Assembly: GCA_002718345.1 (NCBI GenBank)
Contig: PBDA01000030.1
Location: 1-64,000 of the forward strand
Source: Rhodospirillaceae bacterium
Lineage (GTDB): Bacteria > Pseudomonadota > Gammaproteobacteria > Steroidobacterales > Rariloculaceae
Direction of reading: 5' to 3'
Length of the DNA: 64,000 bases
How positions within the stretch are numbered: position 1 is the first letter of the stretch; the number at the start of each line of letters is the position of its first letter. This document shows positions 38,214-47,461 of this stretch, one piece after another. The position numbers and the translations under genes were made by a program. The notes beneath the pieces were generated by a model that worked only from the letters and a program-made list of their open reading frames with translations, searched no databases and was not told the DNA's origin.

Positions 38214-39121
38214 GTCAAGAATCATTGCATGCTGGTGATGGGCCGCCCGATTACTACGTGCCTCATAGCAGTGCTTGGCCAATTATAGGGTCAACAGCAC
38301 TTTTTGTTACTGCTTTTGGTGCTGGGCATTTTATACAGCAAAGTACTGATAAAGTGCCAACTGCAACAGGTAGCTATGGGTTATGGATTTTCTTAATTGG
38401 TCTCGCTGCTGTTGCGTACATGATGTACGGCTGGTTTGCTCAGGTGGTCAAAGAGTCAATTCAAGGTCTAGTAAGTGCTAAACTTGATCGGTCATTTCGA
38501 CAAAGTATGTTTTGGTTTATTGTCTCTGAGATTATGTTTTTTGCGGCCTTTTTTGGGGCGCTATTTCATGCTCGTGTAATCACTGTTCCATGGTTAGCAG
38601 GAGCTAGCGATAATCTTCAGACACACCTTCTGCTATGGCCAGACTTTGCAGATACATGGCCGCTTTTTTTGACTCCTGGTGGTGGGCTTACTCAGGCCAT
38701 GGCTGCTTGGGGTTTGCCTTTTATTAATACTGTAATTCTTGTAACAAGCAGCATTACCGTCACATTGGCTCATTGGGCGTTAAAAAAGAATAACAGAGGA
38801 GCTTTAAAGGCTTGGCTTGGTTTTACAGTTTTATTGGGAGCTGTGTTCTTAGTGCTGCAGGTAGTTGAATATTATGAGGCCTATCATGCTCTTAACCTGA
38901 CCATGGCCTCAGGAATTTACGGATCAACGTTTTTTATGTTAACTGGCTTTCACGGCCTGCATGTAACTTTAGGTACGATTATGTTAGCAGTGATGCTAAT
39001 TCGATCAATGCGCGGTCACTTTACTCCAGACGATCATTTCGCTTTTGAGGCGGCGTCATGGTACTGGCATTTCGTTGATGTTGTGTGGCTGTTTCTCTTT
39101 ACTTTTGTTTATTGGTTTTGA
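38210..39121 (+). CDS. coxC: Cytochrome c oxidase subunit III
   Basis: WFIVSEIMFFAAFFGALFHAR, FFMLTGFHGLHVTLGTIML, WYWHFVDVVWLFLFTFVYWF. Confidence 0.95.
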   Translation: MSQESLHAGDGPPDYYVPHSSAWPIIGSTALFVTAFGAGHFIQQSTDKVPTATGSYGLWIFLIGLAAVAYMMYGWFAQVVKESIQGLVSAKLDRSFRQSMFWFIVSEIMFFAAFFGALFHARVITVPWLAGASDNLQTHLLLWPDFADTWPLFLTPGGGLTQAMAAWGLPFINTVILVTSSITVTLAHWALKKNNRGALKAWLGFTVLLGAVFLVLQVVEYYEAYHALNLTMASGIYGSTFFMLTGFHGLHVTLGTIMLAVMLIRSMRGHFTPDDHFAFEAASWYWHFVDVVWLFLFTFVYWF

Positions 39122-39122
39122 G

Positions 39123-39314
39123 TTAAGGCGTTATGAATCTTGTAATAAAACCAAAGGCTAGTAGTGCAAGCAGTAGAACAGCAAGTCCTACGCGAAGACT
39201 CAGTGATTTAACGGTACGGCTACTTTTCCCATGGTCTCTAACTAGAAAAAATAGTCCGTATCCCAAACAGATTGTGATAGCTAGCATTACTGCAATAATT
39301 AAGAAATTAAGCAT
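39123..39314 (-). CDS. DUF2909-like twin-TM protein
   Basis: 63 aa with two TMs, opposite strand downstream of coxC, a common gammaproteobacterial location. Confidence 0.6.
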   Translation of the reverse strand: MLNFLIIAVMLAITICLGYGLFFLVRDHGKSSRTVKSLSLRVGLAVLLLALLAFGFITRFITP

Positions 39315-39365
39315 TATGATTATGGCCTTGATTGAGGGTGTTAATCGAATCAGGGGTCAGCATTA

Positions 39366-39785
39366 ATGTCAAGGACTGCTGAGATAAGACTTACGGTAGA
39401 TTTAGATGAGGACAATATTCCAACAGAAATTTATTGGGAAGCATCTGAGGCACAAGCCTCTGGTCCAACTCAGTGTCAGGCGATGCAGCTCTCGCTCTGG
39501 GATACTGAGCGTAAAACTATCGCTGCGATTGATTTGTGGGCTAAAGACACAACTGTAGATGACATGAACCTATATTTTTATCAAGCGATTCATCAAATGG
39601 CTGATACTTATTACAAAGCAACTCACAACCAGGATGTGTCTAAGCTTATACATGAATTTGGAGAAGGATTTGGCGGTACAGTGGGATTAGTTAGCAATCA
39701 AAGCAAGTCAGGATCCGATAATGGGAAGCATGTTATCGATCTTGTCTCTCTTGCCGAAGATAAGCGGAGTCGGAGTGTTAAATAG
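39366..39785 (+). CDS. GldC-like protein
   Basis: AEIRLTVDLDEDNIPTEIYWEASEAQ...QAMQLSLWDTERKTIAAIDLWAKDTTVDDMNLYFYQAIHQMADTYYKAT matches the remembered GldC pattern. Confidence 0.75.
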   Translation: MSRTAEIRLTVDLDEDNIPTEIYWEASEAQASGPTQCQAMQLSLWDTERKTIAAIDLWAKDTTVDDMNLYFYQAIHQMADTYYKATHNQDVSKLIHEFGEGFGGTVGLVSNQSKSGSDNGKHVIDLVSLAEDKRSRSVK

Positions 39786-40349
39786 ATGAGTATTTCAATT
39801 GTCCCATCCTTAAAAGTGCTCAAGCCTGCGGCTATTGTTGTAGGCGTTGCATTTTTGGGGCTAATACTAGGTTATTGGGCTAATGCAGCATTGACTACAG
39901 GCAATGCACCAAGTTTTGCTCCCGGCTATGCGCCTCAGCAACCTATAGATTTTAGCCATAAGATACATGCTGGCGATAATCAAATAGATTGTTTGTACTG
40001 TCATACTCAGGCAAGTAAATCCACATCAGCTGGTGTTCCGTCTGTTGCAAAGTGCGCAGGTTGTCACCAGCAAGTTGCTACCGATCGACCTCAGATAAGA
40101 AGAGTGATGGAATATTGGGAGAATCAAGAGCCAATTCCTTGGATAAAGGTGCATGATTTGCCCGACTTTGTCTATTTTCCGCATAAGCGACATGTAGCGG
40201 CTGGTGTAGCTTGTCAGACTTGTCATGGGCCTGTTGAGACTATGGATGTGATTTCGCGCCAAGCGCCATCTCAAATGGGGCTTTGTTTAAATTGTCATAA
40301 AGAACATCAGGTTGAGTTTGGTACAGACTGCTTGACCTGTCATCAATGA
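39786..40349 (+). CDS. actA: Alternative complex III pentahaem cytochrome subunit
   Basis: Five CxxCH motifs: CLYCH, CAGCH, CQTCH, CLNCH, CLTCH; N-terminal TM. Confidence 0.9.
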   Translation: MSISIVPSLKVLKPAAIVVGVAFLGLILGYWANAALTTGNAPSFAPGYAPQQPIDFSHKIHAGDNQIDCLYCHTQASKSTSAGVPSVAKCAGCHQQVATDRPQIRRVMEYWENQEPIPWIKVHDLPDFVYFPHKRHVAAGVACQTCHGPVETMDVISRQAPSQMGLCLNCHKEHQVEFGTDCLTCHQ

Positions 40350-40367
40350 GAAAATAAGGGCAACTAA

Positions 40368-42653
40368 ATGTCAGGTATTGACCGTCGAGACTTCCTGAAA
40401 TTAGCTGGTGCTGGTGGAGCAGGTGCTGGTGCGGGATTTATGATACGGGAATCAATCAAGCACCCCGTAGAGCATTTAGTCCCATATCCTTCTCCTCCAG
40501 AGGAGTTTAGTCCTGGAATAGCTACTTGGTACAACACAGTATGTACCATGTGTTCAGCAGGTTGTGGTATTACTGTAAGGACTAGGGAAGGTAGGGCAAA
40601 AAAAATTGAGGGTAATCCGGCGCATCCAGTTAGTGAAGGGCGACTCTGTGCTCACGGTCAGGCAGGGTTACAGGTGCTTTATAACCCTGACAGATTAACA
40701 GGGCCTATGGCACGGACCGCCGGAAGTGAAGATTTAGCACCTATTACATGGGCAGCGGGAATTTCACAGTTAGCAACCCGCATTAGAGAAATTCAATCTT
40801 CTGGTCAAGGAAACAGTGTTTGTTTTTTGAGTGAAGGAGTAGGTGGGCATCTTGGAGTTCTGCAGAAGAACTTCATGGAGCAGCTTGGTTCTACTCGTTA
40901 CCACCAGTACGATTTTGCTTACCCCCATACGTTGTACTCGGCAATTCAAAACCTATTTGGTGAGTCACAACTCCCTTATTATGATTTAGCGAATGCTGAT
41001 TATGTATTGTCATTTGGTGCTGATTATTTGAGCACTTGGATTTCTCCAGTTCAGCATAGTTTAGGGTTTGGCAGGAGTCGGCATGGTGCAAGTGGGACTA
41101 GAGGACAATTTGTACAAATTGAGCCGAGGATGTCAGTAAGTGGAGCTTCTGCTGATCAGTGGATTGCAGCAAATCCAGGTACAGAAGGAATTTTGGCTTT
41201 AGGTATTGCTAATTACATAGTTAATGAGATCGGTTATGAGGGAGCCGATAGACAAGAATGGGTTGGCTCATTGGCTCCTTATGCGCTAAATACAGTTTCC
41301 GAAAATACGGGTGTTTCTGCTTCAGTGATTAGTCATTTAGCAGAGTCATTAGCGACTGCTCAAAGTGGTTTAGCAATTGGTGGCGGTTCGGCTGGTAATA
41401 ATACAAATGGGGTAGATACCCTAGTTGCGGTAAATGCGCTTAATTATCTTGTTGGAAATCTTGGTAATGAAGGTGGATTGGTATTTAACCCTAGCCCTGT
41501 GATTGGCGAAGAAGTTAGTGGCGCTCAGGCAACCTATTCAGACATGCTGGAACTTGCAGAAGCTGCAAGAGATGGACAAATACAAGTGCTCATCATAAAT
41601 CAGACTAATCCAGTATTTAATCTTCCAGAGGTAGCTCAATTTAGAGAGGCAATTGAGCAGATACCCCTTGTGGTAAGCCTTTCTAGCTTTATAGATGAAA
41701 CAAGTGCTCTAGCAACACTTATATTGCCTAGCCATACCTACCTTGAGAGTTGGGGTGATACCTTTCCTAAACCAGGAGTTGGTTTTTCAGTAGGAGCAAT
41801 TTCGCAACCTGTTGTTTCTCCGCTTTTCAACACACGAGCGACTGGAGACATAATTCTTGGTCTTGCGAAAGAAATTGGTTTGTCAGAAGCATTCCCATGG
41901 TCAGATATGGAGGAATATCTTAAGCAAGGATGGCAAGAAATATATGCTAGGGGGAATGCTGGCAATGATAGTGGAGATTTTGAAGCATTTTGGACAGATG
42001 TGGTTAGAGCTGGAATATGGGGTGAAAATGTTCGTGGTTCAGATTCCACTGGCCTTGCAGAAGGAGTGATTGGAACAATTGGGGTCGCATTACCTAGTTT
42101 TTCTGGCTCTAGTGATGATTATCCTTATGTTTTACATCCTTTTGTATCTGATACATTGGAAGATGGTAGTGCTGCAAATCTACCATGGATGCAAGAGCTT
42201 CCTGACCCTTTGACAAGCATTGTTTATGGCTCTTGGGTAGAGCTTAATCCAAGTACTGCAAACAACCTAAATCTGGAGGAGGGAGATGTTGTTGAAATTC
42301 AGTCTCCACATGGAATTGTTACTGCACCTGTTTTTATTTACCCGGCTATCATGCCAGGCGTTATAGGAATGCCAATTGGTCAGGGGCATACGGATTATGG
42401 GCGTTATGCTAGTGGGCGCGGGACAAATCCTATTCAAATTCTTTCACCTCAATTAGAACAGGAAACAGGTGATTTGGCTTGGGCAGCTACAAGAGTTTCA
42501 ATTACAGCTACTGGTAGACGAGTGAATATTGTTAAGACTGGTGGTCTTGCTCGAGAGCTTGGGAGAGAGATAGTGCAGAAAGTTGATGCTGAAGAACATA
42601 CAACTCCAATAGCTGGTTTAAGCAGTATCCCAGTCAAAGTGGTGCAATCATGA
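40368..42653 (+). CDS. actB: Alternative complex III ActB1-type molybdopterin-oxidoreductase-like subunit
   Basis: Tat-like RRDFLKLAGAGGAGAGAG; CTMCSAGCGITVRTREGRAKKIEGNPAHPVSEGRLCAHGQ; operon position. Confidence 0.88.
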   Translation: MSGIDRRDFLKLAGAGGAGAGAGFMIRESIKHPVEHLVPYPSPPEEFSPGIATWYNTVCTMCSAGCGITVRTREGRAKKIEGNPAHPVSEGRLCAHGQAGLQVLYNPDRLTGPMARTAGSEDLAPITWAAGISQLATRIREIQSSGQGNSVCFLSEGVGGHLGVLQKNFMEQLGSTRYHQYDFAYPHTLYSAIQNLFGESQLPYYDLANADYVLSFGADYLSTWISPVQHSLGFGRSRHGASGTRGQFVQIEPRMSVSGASADQWIAANPGTEGILALGIANYIVNEIGYEGADRQEWVGSLAPYALNTVSENTGVSASVISHLAESLATAQSGLAIGGGSAGNNTNGVDTLVAVNALNYLVGNLGNEGGLVFNPSPVIGEEVSGAQATYSDMLELAEAARDGQIQVLIINQTNPVFNLPEVAQFREAIEQIPLVVSLSSFIDETSALATLILPSHTYLESWGDTFPKPGVGFSVGAISQPVVSPLFNTRATGDIILGLAKEIGLSEAFPWSDMEEYLKQGWQEIYARGNAGNDSGDFEAFWTDVVRAGIWGENVRGSDSTGLAEGVIGTIGVALPSFSGSSDDYPYVLHPFVSDTLEDGSAANLPWMQELPDPLTSIVYGSWVELNPSTANNLNLEEGDVVEIQSPHGIVTAPVFIYPAIMPGVIGMPIGQGHTDYGRYASGRGTNPIQILSPQLEQETGDLAWAATRVSITATGRRVNIVKTGGLARELGREIVQKVDAEEHTTPIAGLSSIPVKVVQS

Positions 42654-43420
42654 GTTTTATGGATACATTGCGAACACGCTGGCAGGAATACCGTAAGCCT
42701 GGGTATTACGATGAATTTGATTATGCCTGGACAATGACAATTGATCTTGATCGTTGCACAGGTTGTGGCGCATGTGTGACGGCTTGTCAGGCAGAAAATA
42801 ATATCCCCTTAGTTGGTGAAACAGAACTTGCCCGTGGTAGAGAGATGCAATGGATCCGAATTGAGCGTTACTGGGAAGGGGAGTATCCAAACGTTAAGCT
42901 AAATTTTATACCTATGCTTTGTCAGCATTGTGATGCCGCTCCTTGCGAAACTGTTTGTCCTGTTAGTGCAACTTACCATAATCAGGATGGGCTTAATGCT
43001 CAAGTTTATAATCGATGCATTGGGACGCGATCTTGTGCTGTCTACTGTCCATATGAAGTCCGGTATTTTAATTACTACGACCATGAATGGCCGTCTCCTT
43101 TAGACCAGCAGCTAAATCCGGATGTTTCTGTGCGTGAGAAAGGCGTAATGGAAAAATGTACGTTCTGTATTCAACGTATTCGCCAAGCAAAAGATACAGC
43201 TAAGGATGATGGAAGGCGACGTGTTCTTGATGGAGAGGTTCAACCGGCTTGTGTGCAGACCTGCGCTACTGAAGCGATGGTATTTGGGGATAGGAATGAT
43301 CCGCAAAGCCAAGTATCTCAATCAATGAATGATCCTCGTGCCTACCACGTTTTAGAGGAAGTAAACACAGCACCATCTGTGGTTTACCTGAAAAAGGTTG
43401 AAGCAAATGTCTCAACGTGA
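42650..43420 (+). CDS. Alternative complex III ActB2-type Fe-S subunit, separate ORF
   Basis: CTGCGACVTACQAENNIP, CQHCDAAPCETVCPV, CIGTRSCAVYCPYEVR, CTFCIQRIRQAK. Confidence 0.9.
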   Translation: MSFMDTLRTRWQEYRKPGYYDEFDYAWTMTIDLDRCTGCGACVTACQAENNIPLVGETELARGREMQWIRIERYWEGEYPNVKLNFIPMLCQHCDAAPCETVCPVSATYHNQDGLNAQVYNRCIGTRSCAVYCPYEVRYFNYYDHEWPSPLDQQLNPDVSVREKGVMEKCTFCIQRIRQAKDTAKDDGRRRVLDGEVQPACVQTCATEAMVFGDRNDPQSQVSQSMNDPRAYHVLEEVNTAPSVVYLKKVEANVST

Positions 43421-44756
43421 GATTGCTTATTCAGAAGTTAATGATGATATTGTTCGGTCTCTAGTAGTTACTGGGCGGAATTACTACATCACTCTTGCCG
43501 TCTCTATTCTTGTAACATTTGCTTGTTTTTTTGGTCCTTGGTTTTATCAGATCCAGTACGGAATAGGTGCTGCGGGGATGAATCACCCGACTGTCTGGGG
43601 AACGTATCTAGCAAGTTTTATTTTTTGGATAGGGCTTAGTCACTCAGGCACTCTCCTGTCTGCGGTCTTACATCTCACTAATAGTGAGTGGCGCAAGGCC
43701 ATGTATCGTAGTGCAGAGGCCATGACACTATTTTCGGTTATGGTTGCTGCAACAATGGTGATGGTGCATGTTGGTAGGCCCTGGTTTGTGCATTGGGCGG
43801 TTCCTTACCCTAATCAAATGGAGATGTGGCCTAATTTTCGCTCTCCTCTCATGTTTGATGTGATGGCAATTACGACTTATATGACCGGAAGTATAATTTT
43901 TATATACATGGGAACTATTCCAGATTTTGCTGCAGTAAGGGATCGTACGACAGGATGGCGGCACCATATGTATGTGCTACTCTCATTAGGGTGGCGTGGA
44001 ACTGATACTGAATGGCACAGATTACATTGGGCTTATACATTTTTAGCAGTGCTAATTGTACCTTTAGCAGTTTCAGTGCATAGCATTGTATCTTGGGATT
44101 TTGCGCTTTCTATAGTTCCTGCATTGCATCAAACAATCTTTGCACCGTATTTTGTAGTTGGGGCAATTTACTCAGGTACAGCAGGTATAGTCACAGTTAT
44201 GTTCGTTCTTCGGAAGTATATGAAGTTCGAACATCTAATCACTAAATTGCATTTTGATAATCTTGGTAAATTGCTGCTCGTTATGTCATTGCTTTGGACC
44301 TATATCAATGCAGTGGAACTTTTTACTGGCTGGTACAGTGAGAGTTCAGAGGAGTACGAGGCGCTTGGTTTTAGATTATTTGGATTTTACGGGCCACTTT
44401 ATTGGGAAATGATACTCTTTTGTGCGGTGGCCCCACTTCTGCTTATCTCAAAACGCTTTAGAACTTCTTTCGTGCCTATGCTTATTTTGTCAATTGCCAT
44501 AAACATTGGAATGTATACAGAACGATTTCTTATTGTTGCTACCTCCCTACCTCGGCAATATCTGCCGGATGCATGGGGAATGTACTATCCGAGTTTAGTA
44601 GAAATCTTGATTATGATTGGTTCATTTGGAATGTTTACGACCCTCTTTTTAATATTCGTAAAAATATTTCCAAGCGTTTCATTATACGAAGTTAAAGAGA
44701 CCTTGCCTGAACCACAACCAAAGCTAAGAACTCAATCTGAGAGTGGAGCATCATAA
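43398..44756 (+). CDS. actC: Alternative complex III NrfD/PsrC-like membrane subunit
   Basis: Multi-TM NrfD-like; WALPYPNQ-equivalent HWAVPYPNQMEMWPNFRSPLMFDV. Confidence 0.9.
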   Translation: MKQMSQREIAYSEVNDDIVRSLVVTGRNYYITLAVSILVTFACFFGPWFYQIQYGIGAAGMNHPTVWGTYLASFIFWIGLSHSGTLLSAVLHLTNSEWRKAMYRSAEAMTLFSVMVAATMVMVHVGRPWFVHWAVPYPNQMEMWPNFRSPLMFDVMAITTYMTGSIIFIYMGTIPDFAAVRDRTTGWRHHMYVLLSLGWRGTDTEWHRLHWAYTFLAVLIVPLAVSVHSIVSWDFALSIVPALHQTIFAPYFVVGAIYSGTAGIVTVMFVLRKYMKFEHLITKLHFDNLGKLLLVMSLLWTYINAVELFTGWYSESSEEYEALGFRLFGFYGPLYWEMILFCAVAPLLLISKRFRTSFVPMLILSIAINIGMYTERFLIVATSLPRQYLPDAWGMYYPSLVEILIMIGSFGMFTTLFLIFVKIFPSVSLYEVKETLPEPQPKLRTQSESGAS

Positions 44757-45268
44757 TGGCAATAAATGCATTAGGACTTTTTGATGCACCATCTTCTGCA
44801 TTAGAAGCTGCTGGTGAATTAAAAGGTGCAGGATTCGAAGCTCCCGAGATAATTTCTCCAATTCCTATTCATGGCGTAGAAAAGGTATTAGGAAAAAAGA
44901 AGAATATTATTAAGCGATTTACTTTTTTTGGCGCATTATTTGGGGGGATAGGCGGTTTTGCGCTGGCGGCTGGTACTGCTGTGTTGTATGTACATGTAAC
45001 AGGGGGAAGGCCAGTTATAGCGATACCACCGTTTTTAATTATTACCTATGAGTTAACAATTCTTTGTGGAATTTTGGCGACTGTAGCAGGATTCTTTTTA
45101 AGCTCACGTTTGCCTGCGATGCGGGACAGAGTTTACGCGCCAGAGGCAGCTGTAGATAAATTTGCTGTTACTGTTGAGTGTGAGGATTCAGAACAATTTA
45201 GACGTGCCCATGAAATATTACAGAACGCGGGTGCTGAAGAAATAAGAGAATTGGGGGGTAGTGAGTGA
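44756..45268 (+). CDS. actD: Alternative complex III subunit ActD (DUF3341)
   Basis: LGLFDAPSSALEAAGELKGAGF...SPIPIHGVEKVLG; two TMs; operon position. Confidence 0.88.
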   Translation: MAINALGLFDAPSSALEAAGELKGAGFEAPEIISPIPIHGVEKVLGKKKNIIKRFTFFGALFGGIGGFALAAGTAVLYVHVTGGRPVIAIPPFLIITYELTILCGILATVAGFFLSSRLPAMRDRVYAPEAAVDKFAVTVECEDSEQFRRAHEILQNAGAEEIRELGGSE

Positions 45269-45792
45269 AGTTTTTTATTATGAAAAAAGAACTTACTTTA
45301 TTTCTTGTTTTATGGGTCCCAATTATTAGTTGGGGATTTCCTTGGAATCAAGATATGGTAGATCAGCCTACTGAAAAACCTTTAGAATCAGAAGCTCCTC
45401 CAGGACCAGGTTCAATCCCTATACTTGGTGGTGAAACCCTACCTGCTCCAACGACCGTAGTTGGCATGACAGAGGCTAAAGATGATGCTGCTTCATTAGA
45501 GAATCCAGTGCCTATGACCCAACAGTCAATAGATCGGGGTAAAACACTATATGAAATCAACTGCTCAGTTTGTCATGGTGCTGGCGGGGAGGGTGATGGG
45601 ACAGTAGGGCTTCTTTTTAGCGTGGCTCCAGTAAATTTAAATGATGCCTACACACAAGACCAGGCTGATGGGTCGATATTCTTCACTATTACACGTGGTA
45701 GGGGTGTCATGCCATATTATCGAGATGCTCTGGATCACGAAGAGCGTTGGCATGTTATTAACTATCTTAGAGCGGAGTTTGGATCAGAATGA
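45265..45792 (+). CDS. actE: Alternative complex III monohaem cytochrome c
   Basis: GKTLYEINCSVCHGAGGEGDG; GVMPYYRDALDHEERWHVINYLR. Confidence 0.9.
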   Translation: MKFFIMKKELTLFLVLWVPIISWGFPWNQDMVDQPTEKPLESEAPPGPGSIPILGGETLPAPTTVVGMTEAKDDAASLENPVPMTQQSIDRGKTLYEINCSVCHGAGGEGDGTVGLLFSVAPVNLNDAYTQDQADGSIFFTITRGRGVMPYYRDALDHEERWHVINYLRAEFGSE

Positions 45793-46979
45793 ATGAATCC
45801 CATGCAATCTCCCCAACAGGCGGAAAGCAACCTTTAGTACTACTAGCATCCCTTCTTGCTATATTTATTGGAGGTCTTGGTAATCTGTTTTTCAGAGGTG
45901 ATCAGCTAGATGTGGGTTTGTTTACTGTTTCATTTCTATTTTTGATGGGGATTAGCCAAGCAGGCATTGTGTTTTGTGCAATAACTCGACTTACTCGAGC
46001 ACACTGGTCAAAGCCATATTACCGATTAGCGGAAATTAGTACATTGGCATTTGCCCCATTTGCAATTATCGGTTTTCTGTTTATATATTTTTATGGTCAA
46101 GATGACTTATTTTACTGGTTGCACCATTCAGTAGAGCATTCTCCTGAAGAGCATGTTAGCCCATGGTTGAATATTAACTTTCTTTTGATTAGGCATTTGT
46201 TGGCCTTAGGTGCTTTCTATGGTTTGAGTGCCTACTACGTTATTAAAGGTATTAAAGTTGACCTTTCTAATACGATAGGTGATACAGCAGCTCATCTTAA
46301 AAAAGAAGATGAGTTGTATTTGTTGTCTCCAGTAATTTTAGGACTTTACATACTATGTAATACATTCTTTGCTTGGGATTATGCCATGATGTTGATACCG
46401 CATTGGCATAGCACAGTATTCCCAATTATTTTTTGGTTTGGCAATATGTTTGCTGGAACAGCCGCTTTAATAGCTTTCCCAATTTTGCTAAGAAAAAGTG
46501 CCAATTCGCCATTTGGTCCTGATCAGACTCGATGCCTTGGTATGGTATTAACTGGATTTACGCTCGTCTGGTTTTATATGTTTTGGGCTCAATTTTTTGT
46601 GATGTGGTTTGGAAACCTTCCTCGGGAGACTGATGGGTTATTTCGGCAGATGTATGGACATTATGGGCCATATTTTTGGGCAATGATGGGTGGTTGCTTT
46701 TTTATACCTTTTGTTTCTTTTATATTCGCTTTCGTCAAGCGCTCTCTGGTAACAATGGGGATTCTTGCTCTTTGTATTAATCTGGGAATTTGGCTACAAA
46801 AGTATCTAATGGTCGTGCCAGTTTTTTCACCGGACAATACACCATTCAATAGTTGGATTGATATTGCTGCAGCCACAGGACTTTTAGCTGGGTTTATAGC
46901 GGCAATAATAATTCTATCTAAAAGAGTGCCTATCTATTCAAGCTGGGAGCTGGCTTTAAAGCCTCAACGACGAGATTAA
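45789..46979 (+). CDS. actF: Alternative complex III membrane subunit ActF
   Basis: NrfD-like multi-TM protein; last gene of the operon; FFAWDYAMMLIPHWHSTVFPIIFWFGNMF. Confidence 0.88.
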   Translation: MNESHAISPTGGKQPLVLLASLLAIFIGGLGNLFFRGDQLDVGLFTVSFLFLMGISQAGIVFCAITRLTRAHWSKPYYRLAEISTLAFAPFAIIGFLFIYFYGQDDLFYWLHHSVEHSPEEHVSPWLNINFLLIRHLLALGAFYGLSAYYVIKGIKVDLSNTIGDTAAHLKKEDELYLLSPVILGLYILCNTFFAWDYAMMLIPHWHSTVFPIIFWFGNMFAGTAALIAFPILLRKSANSPFGPDQTRCLGMVLTGFTLVWFYMFWAQFFVMWFGNLPRETDGLFRQMYGHYGPYFWAMMGGCFFIPFVSFIFAFVKRSLVTMGILALCINLGIWLQKYLMVVPVFSPDNTPFNSWIDIAAATGLLAGFIAAIIILSKRVPIYSSWELALKPQRRD

Positions 46980-47065
46980 AAACTTTAGAAAGATTTTAGT
47001 CGCAGAAAAAATACACTTTAGGCATAGAACCTATTAATATCAAAGCGCTTATGTGTTTTAAGATG

Positions 47066-47084
47066 CATAGTTTAACTATGTTTT
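47066..47084 (+). terminator. Weak hairpin after actF
   Basis: CATAGTTTAACTATG followed by TTTT. Confidence 0.3.
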
Positions 47085-47133
47085 AAGCTATCTCAGACTA
47101 TTCAAATTCCTGTTAGCTAAGGTTATTAAATTA

Positions 47134-47361
47134 ATGAAGAAATGGTTAAAAAAATTATTGCGAAACGATAGCGTATTTCTTTCATTGGTGTATACAGTCG
47201 GGCATATTTTTATTGCTGCATTGTGCGCTGTATTGATCACTGGAGCATCACTACAGTTAGCAACTATTGATGCTTTAGTAGAGCCGGTAATTAATGGTTT
47301 CTGGTTCTATTTCCTGCATGTGCTTTGGAAGAAAAAATTTAGAAAATATGAACACGCATAA
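47134..47361 (+). CDS. DUF2061-like membrane protein
   Basis: SLVYTVGHIFIAALCAVLITGASLQLATIDALVEPVINGFWFYFLHVLW. Confidence 0.6.
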   Translation: MKKWLKKLLRNDSVFLSLVYTVGHIFIAALCAVLITGASLQLATIDALVEPVINGFWFYFLHVLWKKKFRKYEHA

Positions 47362-47461
47362 AAATCTATTTGTTTTTATAAAAAATATATTAGAGAAAGA
47401 ATGAAGTAATCTAAACTCGCTTTTTATGATTGATGAGCTCTCATAAATGACAGAAATAGCA

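Noticed and set aside
39366-39785. Gliding motility function suggested by GldC similarity
   Set aside because: No other gld or type IX secretion genes in the window; only the sequence resemblance is claimed.
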